16,441 bases of DNA from Actinomycetota bacterium (GTDB taxonomy: Bacteria > Actinomycetota > Actinomycetes > Actinomycetales > Cellulomonadaceae): positions 1 through 16,441 of the forward strand of contig JAHIJU010000252.1 of the NCBI GenBank assembly GCA_018898235.1, in the 5' to 3' direction. Below the pieces are notes generated by a model. The model was not told where the DNA came from. It did not search any database and was given only the letters and a program-made list of their open reading frames with translations. This document shows positions 1-7,207 of the stretch, one piece after another. The position numbers and the translations under genes are program-made. Position 1 is the first letter of the stretch; each line of letters begins with the position of its first letter.

Positions 1-89
1 CGATCCAGGAGGTCCGGGCCCGTCGTACGCAGGCGTCCGGCGCGGCCGAGGTCACGGCCGACGAGGTCGTGGTGGCCACCCAGGCCTGA
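1..89 (+). CDS. 3' end of an unidentified protein (partial)
   Basis: An open frame enters from the left edge, with its first full codon at position 3, and stops at TGA 87-89. About 28 residues are visible, ending in EVVVATQA. They are rich in Ala, Val and Glu and show no motif that I can assign to a family. The codons have strong G/C third positions like the neighbouring genes, and a terminator-like hairpin follows directly, so this is most likely the true end of a gene. The start and function lie outside the window. Confidence 0.55.
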   Translation, partial: IQEVRARRTQASGAAEVTADEVVVATQA

Positions 90-102
90 TCACCGCACGC
101 TG

Positions 103-143
103 CACGAGGCCCCTGCCTGGACGGTCCTGGCGGGGGCCTCGTG
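103..143 (+). terminator. Terminator-like hairpin without U-tract
   Basis: The arm at 103-117 (CACGAGGCCCCTGCC) pairs with 129-143 (GGCGGGGGCCTCGTG), giving 14 of 15 matched positions around an 11-base loop. It starts 13 bases after the stop codon of the leftmost gene. There is no T-run after it, which is common for actinobacterial intrinsic terminators. The stem also pairs on the other strand. Confidence 0.65.
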
Positions 144-257
144 TCGTCCCGACGTCTCCGGGCCGCTGTCCTGCGGGGCGACGGCGTGCGGGTGAACTGT
201 GCAACCCCGATGGCGCCCGACGCTCGCTCCACGGCCCCGCGAGCCGATCGTTGAGGT

Positions 258-389
258 ATGAGCGGACGCAGCGACCACCGTCAGCTGGACCGCCACCGGG
301 TCTCCTGGTGGGTGGTCGCAGCGTGGTCCTCGCTCGCGCTCCTGGTGCTCGCCGGGCTCGCCGCGGCGGCCGGCGTCCACCTGGGGTAG
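258..389 (+). CDS. Possible 43-residue single-pass membrane peptide
   Basis: The frame runs from ATG 258 to TAG 387-389 and encodes 43 residues. The first 15 are polar and basic (MSGRSDHRQLDRHRV). A hydrophobic stretch of about 25 residues (roughly 16-40, starting SWWVVAAW) follows, and the peptide ends HLG. This is the layout of a single transmembrane helix with an N-terminal, cytoplasmic positively charged segment. There is no useful Shine-Dalgarno sequence at proper distance, but a weak -10-like hexamer GATCGT (246-251) lies six bases before the ATG, the spacing seen at other starts here. No family is recognised. It could be a chance frame, since short frames are common at this GC content. 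The hydrophobic/basic partition and the clean gap between two genes favour a real gene. Confidence 0.45.
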   Translation: MSGRSDHRQLDRHRVSWWVVAAWSSLALLVLAGLAAAAGVHLG

Positions 390-418
390 ACGCCGCGGGC
401 GGCCGGGCGCCGGGTGCG

Positions 419-432
419 TAGGCTGCCGGACG
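419..432 (+). promoter_or_regulatory. Leaderless promoter -10 box of the dapC-like gene
   Basis: TAGGCT at 419-424 matches the actinobacterial -10 consensus TANNNT. It is separated by seven bases from GTG 432, which would be both the transcription and translation start. No clear -35 is visible. This box is the main reason to prefer GTG 432 over the upstream in-frame GTG 414. Confidence 0.5.
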
Positions 433-1676
433 TGACCGCAGCACCCGATCGACCCTGGCGCCGGGTGGCCGCTGCGACCGGGCTGCTGGGCACCGACGGG
501 CAGGTTCGGCCGACGATCTTCGCCGAGATGTCGGCCCTGGCGAACCGCACCGGCGCCCTCAACCTCGGGCAGGGCTTCCCCGACACCGACGGCCCGGCCC
601 AGGTGGCCCGGGCGGCCGCCGATGCGATCCTCGCCGGGCACAACCAGTACCCGCCGGGCGCCGGGATCCCCGCACTGCTCGACGCCGTCGCCGCCCATCA
701 ACGCCGGTGCTACGGCCTGGAGCTCGACCCGGCCGACCAGGTGCTCATCACCACGGGGGCCACCGAGGCGATCGCCGCGGCTGTCATGGCGCTGGTCGGG
801 CCGGGCGACGAGGTGCTCACGCTCGAACCGTTCTACGACTCCTACGCGGCCGTGATCGCGCTCGCCGGTGCCGTCCACACCACCGTTGCGCTGGTCCCCG
901 GCCCCGGCGGCTTCCGCCTCGACGAGACCGCGCTGCGCGCCGCCGTCACCGACCGGACCCGGCTGATCCTGCTCAACTCGCCGCACAACCCGACCGGGAC
1001 CGTCCTGACCCGCGCCGAGCTGACCTCGATCGCAGCCGTCGCTCGCGAGCACGACCTGCTGGTCGTCACCGACGAGGTGTACGAGCACCTCACCTACGGC
1101 GCGACCCACGTGCCGATCGCCACGCTGCCGGCGATGGCCGAACGCACGCTCACCGTGTCCTCGTCGGGCAAGTCGCTGTCGTTCACCGGGTGGAAGATCG
1201 GCTGGATCAGCGGACCGGCCACGCTGGTCACGGCGGTGCGCACGGTCAAGCAGTTCCTCACCTACGTCTCCGGGGCGCCCTTCCAACCCGCGGTGGCCGG
1301 CGCGCTGGTCGATCCGCAGGTGGCCGCCTGGGTGGCCGACCTGGCAGCCTCGTTGTCCCGACGCCGCGACCTGCTCTGCGAGGGGCTCGAACGCGCCGGG
1401 TTCACCGTCGTCGTCCCGCAGGGCACCTACTTCGTGCTGGCGGACGCTGCCCCGCTGGGGTTCGACGACGGCGCCGCGCTGTGCCGGGCGCTGCCCGCGC
1501 TCGCCGGTGTGGTGGGCGTGCCCGCGAGCGCCTTCACCAGGTCCGGGTCGGCGACCGATGCCGCACTCGCCTCCTGGATCCGGTTCACCTTCGTCAAGCA
1601 GACGCAGGTGCTCACCGACGCCGTGGAACGACTGGGCCGGTGGGCCACCACCGGCAGAGCAGGAGGAGCACCGTGA
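432..1676 (+). CDS. dapC: Class I/II PLP aminotransferase, DapC/kynurenine aminotransferase type
   Basis: The product is a fold-type I PLP aminotransferase of 414 residues from GTG 432 (420 if GTG 414 is used). Visible family marks are the N-terminal FAEMSALANRTGALNLGQGFPD, NQYPPGAG, the TTGATEAI phosphate-side segment, LNSPHNPTG, TDEVYEHL, and SSSGKSLSFTGWKIGW with the Schiff-base lysine near residue 247. From memory the sequence runs closely parallel to Mycobacterium tuberculosis Rv0858c, described as DapC (N-succinyldiaminopimelate aminotransferase, lysine/peptidoglycan pathway). The same branch also holds kynurenine and methionine aminotransferases, so the substrate is not fixed by sequence. 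The start choice rests on a -10 box seven bases upstream of GTG 432. The stop codon overlaps the start of the Dabb gene (GTGA), so the two are probably co-transcribed. Confidence 0.85.
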   Translation: MTAAPDRPWRRVAAATGLLGTDGQVRPTIFAEMSALANRTGALNLGQGFPDTDGPAQVARAAADAILAGHNQYPPGAGIPALLDAVAAHQRRCYGLELDPADQVLITTGATEAIAAAVMALVGPGDEVLTLEPFYDSYAAVIALAGAVHTTVALVPGPGGFRLDETALRAAVTDRTRLILLNSPHNPTGTVLTRAELTSIAAVAREHDLLVVTDEVYEHLTYGATHVPIATLPAMAERTLTVSSSGKSLSFTGWKIGWISGPATLVTAVRTVKQFLTYVSGAPFQPAVAGALVDPQVAAWVADLAASLSRRRDLLCEGLERAGFTVVVPQGTYFVLADAAPLGFDDGAALCRALPALAGVVGVPASAFTRSGSATDAALASWIRFTFVKQTQVLTDAVERLGRWATTGRAGGAP

Positions 1677-1978
1677 TCAGGCACATCGTGATGTGGCAGT
1701 TCGCCGAGCAGGCGGCCGGTGGCACCCGGGCGGAGAACCTCGAACGAGCACGGGTGGGGCTGGCGGCGCTCGACGGGCTGGTGCCCGGGCTGGCGCGCCT
1801 GGACGTCGTCGTCCCGACCGACGATCTGGAGCACACCCACGACCTGCTGCTCGTCGCCGACTTCGACTCCCCGGAATCGCTGGCCGCCTACGCCGAACAT
1901 CCGCGCCACCTCAAGGTGGCGGGGTTCATCGGACAGGTGCGCACGTCCCGGGCCTGCATCGACCACCACCTCGACTGA
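1673..1978 (+). CDS. Dabb (stress-responsive alpha/beta barrel) domain protein
   Basis: This is a 101-residue protein made of a single Dabb domain (ferredoxin-like dimeric alpha/beta barrel). It opens with the typical IRHIVMWQF strand and later has HDLLLVADFDSPESLAAYAEHPRHLKV, the usual helix with a His-Pro-x-His segment. Family members include plant stress proteins and small cyclases or other enzymes of polyketide metabolism; most bacterial ones are uncharacterised. GTG 1673 overlaps the preceding stop by four bases (GTGA), and a very strong Shine-Dalgarno AGGAGG at 1661-1666 sits six bases upstream, inside the end of the aminotransferase gene. Translation is therefore coupled. Its role next to the aminotransferase is unknown. 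Confidence 0.85.
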   Translation: MIRHIVMWQFAEQAAGGTRAENLERARVGLAALDGLVPGLARLDVVVPTDDLEHTHDLLLVADFDSPESLAAYAEHPRHLKVAGFIGQVRTSRACIDHHLD

Positions 1979-1979
1979 C

Positions 1980-2015
1980 GTCCACCGGGCCAGGACGGCG
2001 GCCGGGCCGGCGGAC
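1980..2015. terminator. Possible bidirectional hairpin between convergent genes
   Basis: Between the Dabb stop and the exporter stop, GTCCACCGG (1980-1988) faces CCGGCGGAC (2007-2015). They form a 9-position stem with one A/C mismatch on the plus transcript (a G-U wobble on the minus transcript) and an 18-base loop. There is no T-run. It may end transcription from both sides. Confidence 0.35.
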
Positions 2016-2016
2016 C

Positions 2017-3249
2017 TCACGCGGCCCAGGCGCCGCCGCGACGAAACGCCGGGGTGGCCAGCGCCAGCACGGCGACGGCCACGAGTGCGGCACCGGCCAT
2101 CACCGAGGCCATCGCCACCGCTCCGCCGCCGAGCAGACCGGAGATCGGGCTGACGACGCCGCTCACCCCCGCCTGCGCGGCCCCGATGACGGCCGCCGCC
2201 GAACCCGCGACCTGCCCATGCCGGCTCATCGCCAGCGCGTTCGCATTGGGTGAGGCGAGGTTGAGCAGGCTGAGGATCAGCCACAGCACGATCAGCAGCG
2301 CCGGCAGCCCGCCGACCCCGGTCACCGCGAGCGCCACCAGCACCAGGGCGAGGACCGCGACAGCCACCTGGGCGGCCCGCAGCAGCCGGATCGGCGCGAC
2401 CTTGTGCACGAGCGCCGCGTTGACCTGCGCGCCGCCCACCAGGCCGATGCCGTTCGCCGCGAACACGAGCGCGAACTGCTGCTCGGACAGGCCGAACCCG
2501 GCACGCAGCACGAACGGGGAGCTGACCACGTAGCTCATCAGCACCGCCGTGGACAACCCCGGCAGCACCGCGAGCGCCATGAAGTGCCGGTCCCGGGCCA
2601 GCGCGCCGTACCCGGACAGCCCCGCGCGGATGCCGCCGGGGCGCCGGTTGGCCACGGGGAGCGTCTCGGGCAGCCGCAGCAGCACCGCGACCCAGACGAC
2701 GATGCCGTAGGCCGCGAGCACCCCGAACACCGCGCGCCAGCCTGCGTGCGTCGCGACGAACCCGCCGATGCTCGGGGCCAGCAGCGGGGCGAGCCCGATC
2801 ACGAGCATCAGCCGGGACAGCAGCCGTGCCGCCTGGCTGCCGACGAACAGGTCGCGCACCACCGCCATCGCGACCACCACCGCCGCGGCGTTGAAGAACC
2901 CCTGAACCGCACGCAACGCGATGAGCACCTCGACCGTCGGGGCGAAGGCGCAGGCCACCGACGTGACGATGTGCAGCCCCACACCGACCAGGGCCGGCGC
3001 CCGACGGCCGAACCGGTCGGAGACCGGACCGACGACGAGCTGTCCGACCGCGCCGCCGAGCAGCAGCACCGTCATCGTCAGCTGGACCGAGGCCACCGAC
3101 GTCGACAGGTCCCGTGCCACTTCCGGCAGGGACGGGAGGTAGATGTCCGTGGAGAACGCCTGGATGGCGACCATCAGACCGAGCAGCAGGACATGGCGCG
3201 CACGGGGTACCCGTGCGACGGGGGTGGAGGGAGGCATCGGTGCCATCAT
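2017..3249 (-). CDS. MFS multidrug efflux transporter, Bcr/CflA type
   Basis: The product is an integral membrane transporter of about 410 residues with some 12 hydrophobic segments, in the major facilitator superfamily DHA1/Bcr-CflA branch. Features include the first-helix signature AFSTDIYLPSLPEVARDL, typical of Bcr/CflA and its TDxYLPxLP-like motif, the MFS loop motif GPVSDRFGRR, LAPSIGGFVATHAGWRAVFG in the second quarter, and NANALAMSRHGQVAGSAAAVIG in the C-terminal half. It should export drugs or metabolites by proton antiport, but the substrate cannot be read from sequence. The frame stays open further upstream, but that part is Arg/Pro-rich and not MFS-like. ATG 3249, 3246 and 3237 are all possible starts. 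The last has a weak -10-like GATGAT seven bases before it. The gene is divergent from the SRAP gene. Confidence 0.85.
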   Translation of the reverse strand: MMAPMPPSTPVARVPRARHVLLLGLMVAIQAFSTDIYLPSLPEVARDLSTSVASVQLTMTVLLLGGAVGQLVVGPVSDRFGRRAPALVGVGLHIVTSVACAFAPTVEVLIALRAVQGFFNAAAVVVAMAVVRDLFVGSQAARLLSRLMLVIGLAPLLAPSIGGFVATHAGWRAVFGVLAAYGIVVWVAVLLRLPETLPVANRRPGGIRAGLSGYGALARDRHFMALAVLPGLSTAVLMSYVVSSPFVLRAGFGLSEQQFALVFAANGIGLVGGAQVNAALVHKVAPIRLLRAAQVAVAVLALVLVALAVTGVGGLPALLIVLWLILSLLNLASPNANALAMSRHGQVAGSAAAVIGAAQAGVSGVVSPISGLLGGGAVAMASVMAGAALVAVAVLALATPAFRRGGAWAA

Positions 3250-3391
3250 CTCGCGTCGGTGGTGCAGCCCGGGACGGACGCGGCGTGCTGGGGGCGCCCA
3301 CCCTGGCGGTCGCGGACGTCGGCGTCGGACGCAGACAGCCCGGACCGGCACCGCCTGGGACGGCCGCCGGGCCGCTGTCGGTGCCCGGTGG

Positions 3392-3404
3392 CAGGCTTGG
3401 CGCA
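3392..3404 (+). promoter_or_regulatory. Candidate leaderless -10 box of the SRAP gene
   Basis: CAGGCT (3392-3397) differs from TANNNT only in the first base and lies six bases before ATG 3404. There is no Shine-Dalgarno sequence. The box shares AGGCT with the one before the dapC-like gene. Confidence 0.35.
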
Positions 3405-4138
3405 TGTGCGGTCGCTACGCCTCGTTCCGCGCCGACCAGGACCTCGCCGACGAGTTCGCGATCGCGACGGTCGCCGACGACGTCCGGCTGCTGCCGCCGT
3501 CGTGGAACGTGGCACCGACCGACGGGGTGCGCATCGTCGTCGAGCGGGCCGATCGCGGCACGGGTGAGGTGAGCCGGCAGCTGCGCCTCGCGCGCTGGGG
3601 CCTGGTCCCGTCGTGGGCCTCGGGCCCGGCGGTCGGTGGCCGGATGATCAACGCCCGGGCCGAGTCGCTCACGGATCGGCGTGCGTTCGCCCGCCCGTTC
3701 GCGGTCCGCCGGGCCCTGCTGCCCGCCGACGGGTACTACGAGTGGCAGGCGCAGCCGGTCGCACCCGGGACGGGACCGGCGCCCAGGCAGCCGTTCTACA
3801 TCCACCCCACCGACGGCGCCTGCGCCGCCCTGGCCGGGCTGTACGAGTTCTGGAAGGACCCGACGAAGCCCGAGGACGACCCCGGTCGCTGGCTCGTGAC
3901 CGCCGCCGTCATCACCCGGGAGGCCACCGGGCAGCTCGCGGCGGTCCACCCGCGGCAGCCCCTGATCCTGCCGCAGTCGGCCTGGGGCACGTGGCTCTCC
4001 CCCGCCGTCGGCGCCGAGGAGGCGCGCGGGCTGCTGCAGGTCGAACCGCCACCGCTGACCGTGACCGCCGTCTCGACCGCGGTCAACGCCGTCGCCCATG
4101 ACGGACCCGAGCTGCTGCGGCCGCGCGAGCCCGGGTGA
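3404..4138 (+). CDS. SRAP/YedK (HMCES) abasic-site crosslinking protein
   Basis: This 244-residue protein belongs to the SOS response-associated peptidase family (YedK in E. coli, HMCES in human). These proteins shield abasic sites in single-stranded DNA by a covalent thiazolidine link through the N-terminal cysteine. It begins MCGRYA, so Cys2 is exposed after Met removal, which fixes the start at ATG 3404. Other family residues are present: NVAPTDGV (35-42), MINARAE with the DNA-contacting Asn83, YYEW with Glu113, and the catalytic His182. The His motif reads VHPRQPLIL rather than the commoner HDRMP. Length is normal. The gene is divergent from the exporter and followed by the DUF1801 gene after 69 bases. 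No LexA box is visible by eye in the 154-bp upstream gap. Confidence 0.92.
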   Translation: MCGRYASFRADQDLADEFAIATVADDVRLLPPSWNVAPTDGVRIVVERADRGTGEVSRQLRLARWGLVPSWASGPAVGGRMINARAESLTDRRAFARPFAVRRALLPADGYYEWQAQPVAPGTGPAPRQPFYIHPTDGACAALAGLYEFWKDPTKPEDDPGRWLVTAAVITREATGQLAAVHPRQPLILPQSAWGTWLSPAVGAEEARGLLQVEPPPLTVTAVSTAVNAVAHDGPELLRPREPG

Positions 4139-4195
4139 CGGGTCGTGGCGTCCCCCGGGTGGCCCCCTCGCCGCGCGGGCCCGACGCGGGCGTGT

Positions 4196-4208
4196 GAGCA
4201 TGCGGACA
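4196..4208 (+). promoter_or_regulatory. Weak candidate leaderless -10 box of the DUF1801 gene
   Basis: GAGCAT (4196-4201) keeps the A2 and T6 of TANNNT and lies six bases before ATG 4208. No Shine-Dalgarno sequence is present. Confidence 0.25.
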
Positions 4209-4582
4209 TGTCCCACCGCGACGACGATCCAGCCGGCCTCGACGAGGCCGCACCTGAGCCGCCCGCGCTCGATCCCGTCACGCGCGAGGCCGTGGAGCAC
4301 GTGCTCGCCGTGGCCCGGCGCCTCGTCCCCGATGCCGTGGACGGCGTCAGCTACGGCGTGCCCGCACTCATCGTCGACGGCAAACCACTCATCGGGGTCT
4401 CCCGCTCGGCCCGGCACCTGTCGGTGGTGCCGTACTCGCCCTCAGCGCTCGACACGGTGCGGACCGAGCTGACCGACTACTCGGTCTCCAAGGGTCTCGT
4501 GCGGTTCACACCGGACCGGCCGGTCCCCGACCAGGTCCTGAGCCGGCTGGTCCAGGCCCGGCTGGCCGAGATCCGCGGCTAG
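4208..4582 (+). CDS. DUF1801 (YdhG-like) family protein
   Basis: The product is a small soluble protein of 124 residues. The DUF1801 pattern is clear: VSYGVPALIVDGKPLIGVSRSARHLSVVPYSPSAL, then TDYSVSKGLVRFTPDRPVPDQVLSRLVQARLAEIR. The first 25 residues are acidic and Pro/Ala-rich and look disordered. Members resemble the fold of iron chaperones (YdhG/frataxin-like annotation), but the biochemical role is not established. The stop codon TAG (4580-4582) shares the palindrome CTAG with the stop of the convergent kinase gene. Confidence 0.85.
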   Translation: MSHRDDDPAGLDEAAPEPPALDPVTREAVEHVLAVARRLVPDAVDGVSYGVPALIVDGKPLIGVSRSARHLSVVPYSPSALDTVRTELTDYSVSKGLVRFTPDRPVPDQVLSRLVQARLAEIRG

Positions 4583-5619
4583 TCGAGCAGCCAGGTCGTC
4601 GAGGCCAGGAAGCGCTCCGCGACCTGCACGGTGCCCGGAACCTGCGCCGCCCACAGCTCGGGCGGCAGCGCATCGACCCGGTGGGTCGTGGTCCACCCGA
4701 GCATCTGCAGCCGGCGCACCATCGACAGCGCACCGCCGTACCGGGCATCGGTGTCGGTGAACGGGCGCACCTCGCGGTAGCCGTCCACCCAGTGCGCCGC
4801 CATGGTCGGGGCGTCCGGCAGGTGCTCGATGAAGCTGAACGCCGCGGCGAAGTCGTACCAGAACCAGCTCCAGCCGCTGTCGTCGAAGTCGATGAGCGTG
4901 AGCCGGTCGTCGTCGTCCACCATGAGGTTCGACGGTCGCAGATCGGCGTGGATGAGACCCCACACGCCCGGGTCCCGCGGCACATCGGCGAGCACCCCCA
5001 GGGCCACCTGCTGGGCGCGGGACAGCAGGGTGAGCTCGGCGGACCCCAGCCCGGCACCCTCCCACCGGCCCCAGCGGCAGGCCGGCCCGACCATGTGCGG
5101 CAGGTCCCAGGCGTGCCGTTCGAAGCCCGGCGGCGGGGTCCAGCGCAGGGAGTGCTCGTGCAGCCGGGCCGTCGTGGCGCCGATCCGCCGGTAGTAGGGC
5201 ACCGGGTCGGCGATGTCCTCGAGCACCTGGCCGGGCACGTAGGAGTAGCTGACGCACGCCCACGCGGAACCGCGGCCATCGGGCAGCATCGCCACGAACG
5301 TGCCGTCCAGCGTCGGCACCCCCGTGGGCACCCGCGCCACCCCCTGCGCGGCCAGCGAGCGGACCCAGGCGACCTCCGACTCGAACGCGGCGACCCCGCT
5401 CATGTAGCCGGGGCGGGCCACCCGCAGCACCGCGACCGGGTCGTCGTCCACCCGGACCAGGAAGGTCGCGTTCTCCGAGACCGTGATCAGGGTCAGCGTG
5501 GCGCCGAGGGGGTAACCCCACGCGCCGACGACCCCGTCGTAGAGCCAGTCCGGGGCGCGGTCACCCTTGACCAGCAGCTCGAAGGTGTCGAGCGCGAGCG
5601 GTGCGGACAGGTCGGTCAT
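4579..5619 (-). CDS. APH-fold small-molecule kinase, probable amino-alcohol/hydroxyamino-acid kinase
   Basis: This 346-residue kinase of the aminoglycoside phosphotransferase/choline kinase/homoserine kinase II superfamily transfers the gamma-phosphate of ATP to a hydroxyl group. Visible features are the N-lobe strands FLVRVDDDPVAVLRVARPGY (the usual ATP-contacting Lys appears replaced by Arg), the helix-C Glu in FESEVAWV, the catalytic loop HADLRPSN (His224, Asp226, Asn231), and the metal-binding LIDFDDSGW (Asp244/246). ATG 5619 has the strong Shine-Dalgarno GAGAGGAG (complement of 5626-5633). Despite the family name I do not read it as antibiotic resistance. It is divergent from a phospho-lyase-like PLP enzyme and an ethanolamine-type permease, and related kinases act on 5-hydroxylysine or ethanolamine, so an amino alcohol is the likelier substrate. 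The exact substrate is inferred from context only. Confidence 0.82.
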   Translation of the reverse strand: MTDLSAPLALDTFELLVKGDRAPDWLYDGVVGAWGYPLGATLTLITVSENATFLVRVDDDPVAVLRVARPGYMSGVAAFESEVAWVRSLAAQGVARVPTGVPTLDGTFVAMLPDGRGSAWACVSYSYVPGQVLEDIADPVPYYRRIGATTARLHEHSLRWTPPPGFERHAWDLPHMVGPACRWGRWEGAGLGSAELTLLSRAQQVALGVLADVPRDPGVWGLIHADLRPSNLMVDDDDRLTLIDFDDSGWSWFWYDFAAAFSFIEHLPDAPTMAAHWVDGYREVRPFTDTDARYGGALSMVRRLQMLGWTTTHRVDALPPELWAAQVPGTVQVAERFLASTTWLLD

Positions 5620-5670
5620 GACGTGCTCCTCTCGGTCACAAGAGGAGCGGGGGCGGGCGGCCCGCCGCCG

Positions 5671-5699
5671 ATTGTGCGGCCCGCGGCCCGCACTGACAA
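5671..5699 (-). promoter_or_regulatory. Sigma70-type promoter of the kinase gene
   Basis: On the minus strand, TTGTCA (5694-5699) and CACAAT (5671-5676) are separated by exactly 17 bases. They resemble TTGACA/TATAAT in 5/6 and 4/6 positions. Transcription would start near 5664, leaving a leader of about 45 bases carrying the Shine-Dalgarno sequence. It is the best -35/-10 pair I can see in the window. Confidence 0.5.
5674..5693. promoter_or_regulatory. 20-bp near-perfect palindrome, candidate GntR operator
   Basis: GTGCGGCCCGCGGCCCGCAC reads as an inverted repeat with only one mismatched pair (positions 7/14). The centre is CCGCGG. It fills the spacer between the -35 and -10 of the kinase promoter and overlaps part of the -10, so a bound repressor would block that promoter. 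The GntR/HutC regulator two genes away is the obvious candidate. At this GC content palindromes of G and C arise easily, so the call is tentative. Confidence 0.35.
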
Positions 5700-5725
5700 G
5701 GGCGCGCCGGGTCGGTCACGAGCCA

Positions 5726-5755
5726 TTAACACTGGCGGCGTCGCGGTAACAGGGT
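5726..5755 (+). promoter_or_regulatory. Candidate promoter of the phospho-lyase/GntR/permease operon
   Basis: TTAACA (5726-5731) resembles a -35 and CAGGGT (5750-5755) a -10, with 18 bases between. This would give a leader of roughly 105 bases before ATG 5867. The segment 5720-5765 is the most AT-rich part of the divergent gap. A short inverted repeat ACAC/GTGT (5760-5773) lies just downstream. Confidence 0.3.
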
Positions 5756-5866
5756 TCTTACACAGGTGGGTGTCCGGCGTGCGGGCGGGACGGGAACCAT
5801 CGAGGTCATCCGGAGCGGACCGGGCGGCCCGCACCCCGTACAGCAGCCTTCGACGAGGACACGCAC

Positions 5867-7207
5867 ATGGCGACCCGTTCGACCATCATGGACACCAACA
5901 GCTACCGGCCCGGGACGGCCGGGGCGCTGCCCGCCGGCACCGCCGGTCTGGTGCACCGCCGCGAGCACGTGCTCGGGCCGGCCTACCGGCTCTTCTACCG
6001 CACGCCCGTGCACCTGGTGCGCGGCGTCGGCTCGCACCTGTTCGACGCCGACGGGCAGGACTACCTCGACGTCTACAACAACGTCGCCAGCGTCGGGCAC
6101 GCGCACCCTGCGGTGGTCGCCGCGATCGCCGAGCAGGCGGGTTCGCTCAACACCCACACCCGCTACCTGCACGACGCGGTCGTCTCCTACTCCGAGGACC
6201 TGCTCGCCCTGCTGCCCGACGAGGTCGACAAGGTGATGTTCTGCTGCACCGGGTCGGAGGCCAACGACCTGGCCGTCCGGGTCGCCCAGCAGCACACGGG
6301 TGGCACCGGCGTGGTGGTCAGCGCCGAGGCGTACCACGGCAACACCGCACTGGTCTCGGGCATGTCGCCGGCCCTCGGCACGGGACAGCCGCTCGGTGCG
6401 GACGTGCGCACCGTTCCCGCCCCCGACGGGTACCGGGTGGCCACCTCCGATCTGGGGCTGTGGTTCGCCGACCAGGTGCGCTCCGCGATCCTCGATCTGG
6501 AGCGGCACGGCATCCGGTTCGCCGCCTTCCTCGCCGACTCGATCTTCTCCTCCGACGGGGTCTACCCCGACCCGGCAGGCCCCCTGGGCTTCCTGGCGCC
6601 GGCCATCGACGTGGTGCACGCCGCCGGCGGGGTGTTCATCGCCGATGAGGTGCAGCCCGGCTTCGCCCGCACCGGCGACGCGTTCTGGGGGTTCGACCGG
6701 CACGGCGTCGTCCCCGACCTGGTCACCATGGGCAAGCCGATGGGCAACGGGATCCCGATCTCGGCCCTGGCCGCCCGCTCGGATGTGCTGAGCGACTTCG
6801 AGCTGCCGTACTTCAACACCTTCGGCGGCAACCCGGTGTCGATCGCCGCGGCGCGCACCGTGCTCTCGGTGCTGCACGACGAGCAGCTGCAGGCGAACGC
6901 CGCCCGGGTCGGTGCCCGGCTGCGCCGCGAGCTCATCGCCCTGACCGCCGGCGACCCGCGGATCGGCGATGTGCGGGGGGCGGGTCTGTACATCGGCGTC
7001 GACGTGGTCACCGACCCCACGTCGAAGTCCCCCGACGTCGCCACCGCGCTCGACCTCGTGGAGGCGCTGCGGGACCGCCGGGTGCTCACCTCGGTGTGCG
7101 GCCCCGGCAACGTGCTCAAGCTGCGACCACCGCTGGTGTTCGACGACGCCGACGTCGACCGGCTGCTGGAGGCCCTCGACGCCGGCCTGCGGAGCCTGCC
7201 GCGATGA
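5867..7207 (+). CDS. Class III PLP enzyme, phospho-lyase (AGXT2L/ETNPPL-like) branch
   Basis: The product is a 446-residue fold-type I PLP enzyme of the class III aminotransferase family. It has RREHVLGPAYRLFYRTPVHLVRG, NVASVGHAHPAVV, LNTHTRYLHDAVVSY, CTGSEAND, AYHGNTA, IADEVQPGFARTG, the PLP lysine in TMGKPMGNG (Lys290), YFNTFGGNPVS, and IGDVRGAGLYIGVD. From memory these blocks match human ETNPPL (AGXT2L1) and PHYKPL (AGXT2L2) much better than ordinary omega-transaminases, notably NVA-VGH-HP, LNT--RYLHD and YFNTFGG-PVS. Those enzymes remove phosphate and ammonia from O-phosphoethanolamine or phosphohydroxylysine instead of transaminating. With the kinase and ethanolamine-type permease alongside, I infer an amino-alcohol-phosphate ammonia-phospho-lyase. 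GAGGA (5855-5859) lies seven bases before the ATG. The stop overlaps the GntR start (ATGA). A plain aminotransferase remains the alternative. Confidence 0.85.
   Translation: MATRSTIMDTNSYRPGTAGALPAGTAGLVHRREHVLGPAYRLFYRTPVHLVRGVGSHLFDADGQDYLDVYNNVASVGHAHPAVVAAIAEQAGSLNTHTRYLHDAVVSYSEDLLALLPDEVDKVMFCCTGSEANDLAVRVAQQHTGGTGVVVSAEAYHGNTALVSGMSPALGTGQPLGADVRTVPAPDGYRVATSDLGLWFADQVRSAILDLERHGIRFAAFLADSIFSSDGVYPDPAGPLGFLAPAIDVVHAAGGVFIADEVQPGFARTGDAFWGFDRHGVVPDLVTMGKPMGNGIPISALAARSDVLSDFELPYFNTFGGNPVSIAAARTVLSVLHDEQLQANAARVGARLRRELIALTAGDPRIGDVRGAGLYIGVDVVTDPTSKSPDVATALDLVEALRDRRVLTSVCGPGNVLKLRPPLVFDDADVDRLLEALDAGLRSLPR

Noticed and set aside
1427..4417. Nearly 1000-residue minus-strand open frame across the exporter and SRAP genes
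   Set aside because: It consists of Gly/Arg/Ala-rich shadow sequence and crosses several well-supported genes on both strands in other frames. No domain is recognisable.
4579..5619. Aminoglycoside resistance gene
   Set aside because: The APH fold is shared by many metabolic kinases. The neighbours (phospho-lyase-like enzyme, ethanolamine-type permease, UTRA regulator) point to catabolism, and no resistance or mobile context is present.
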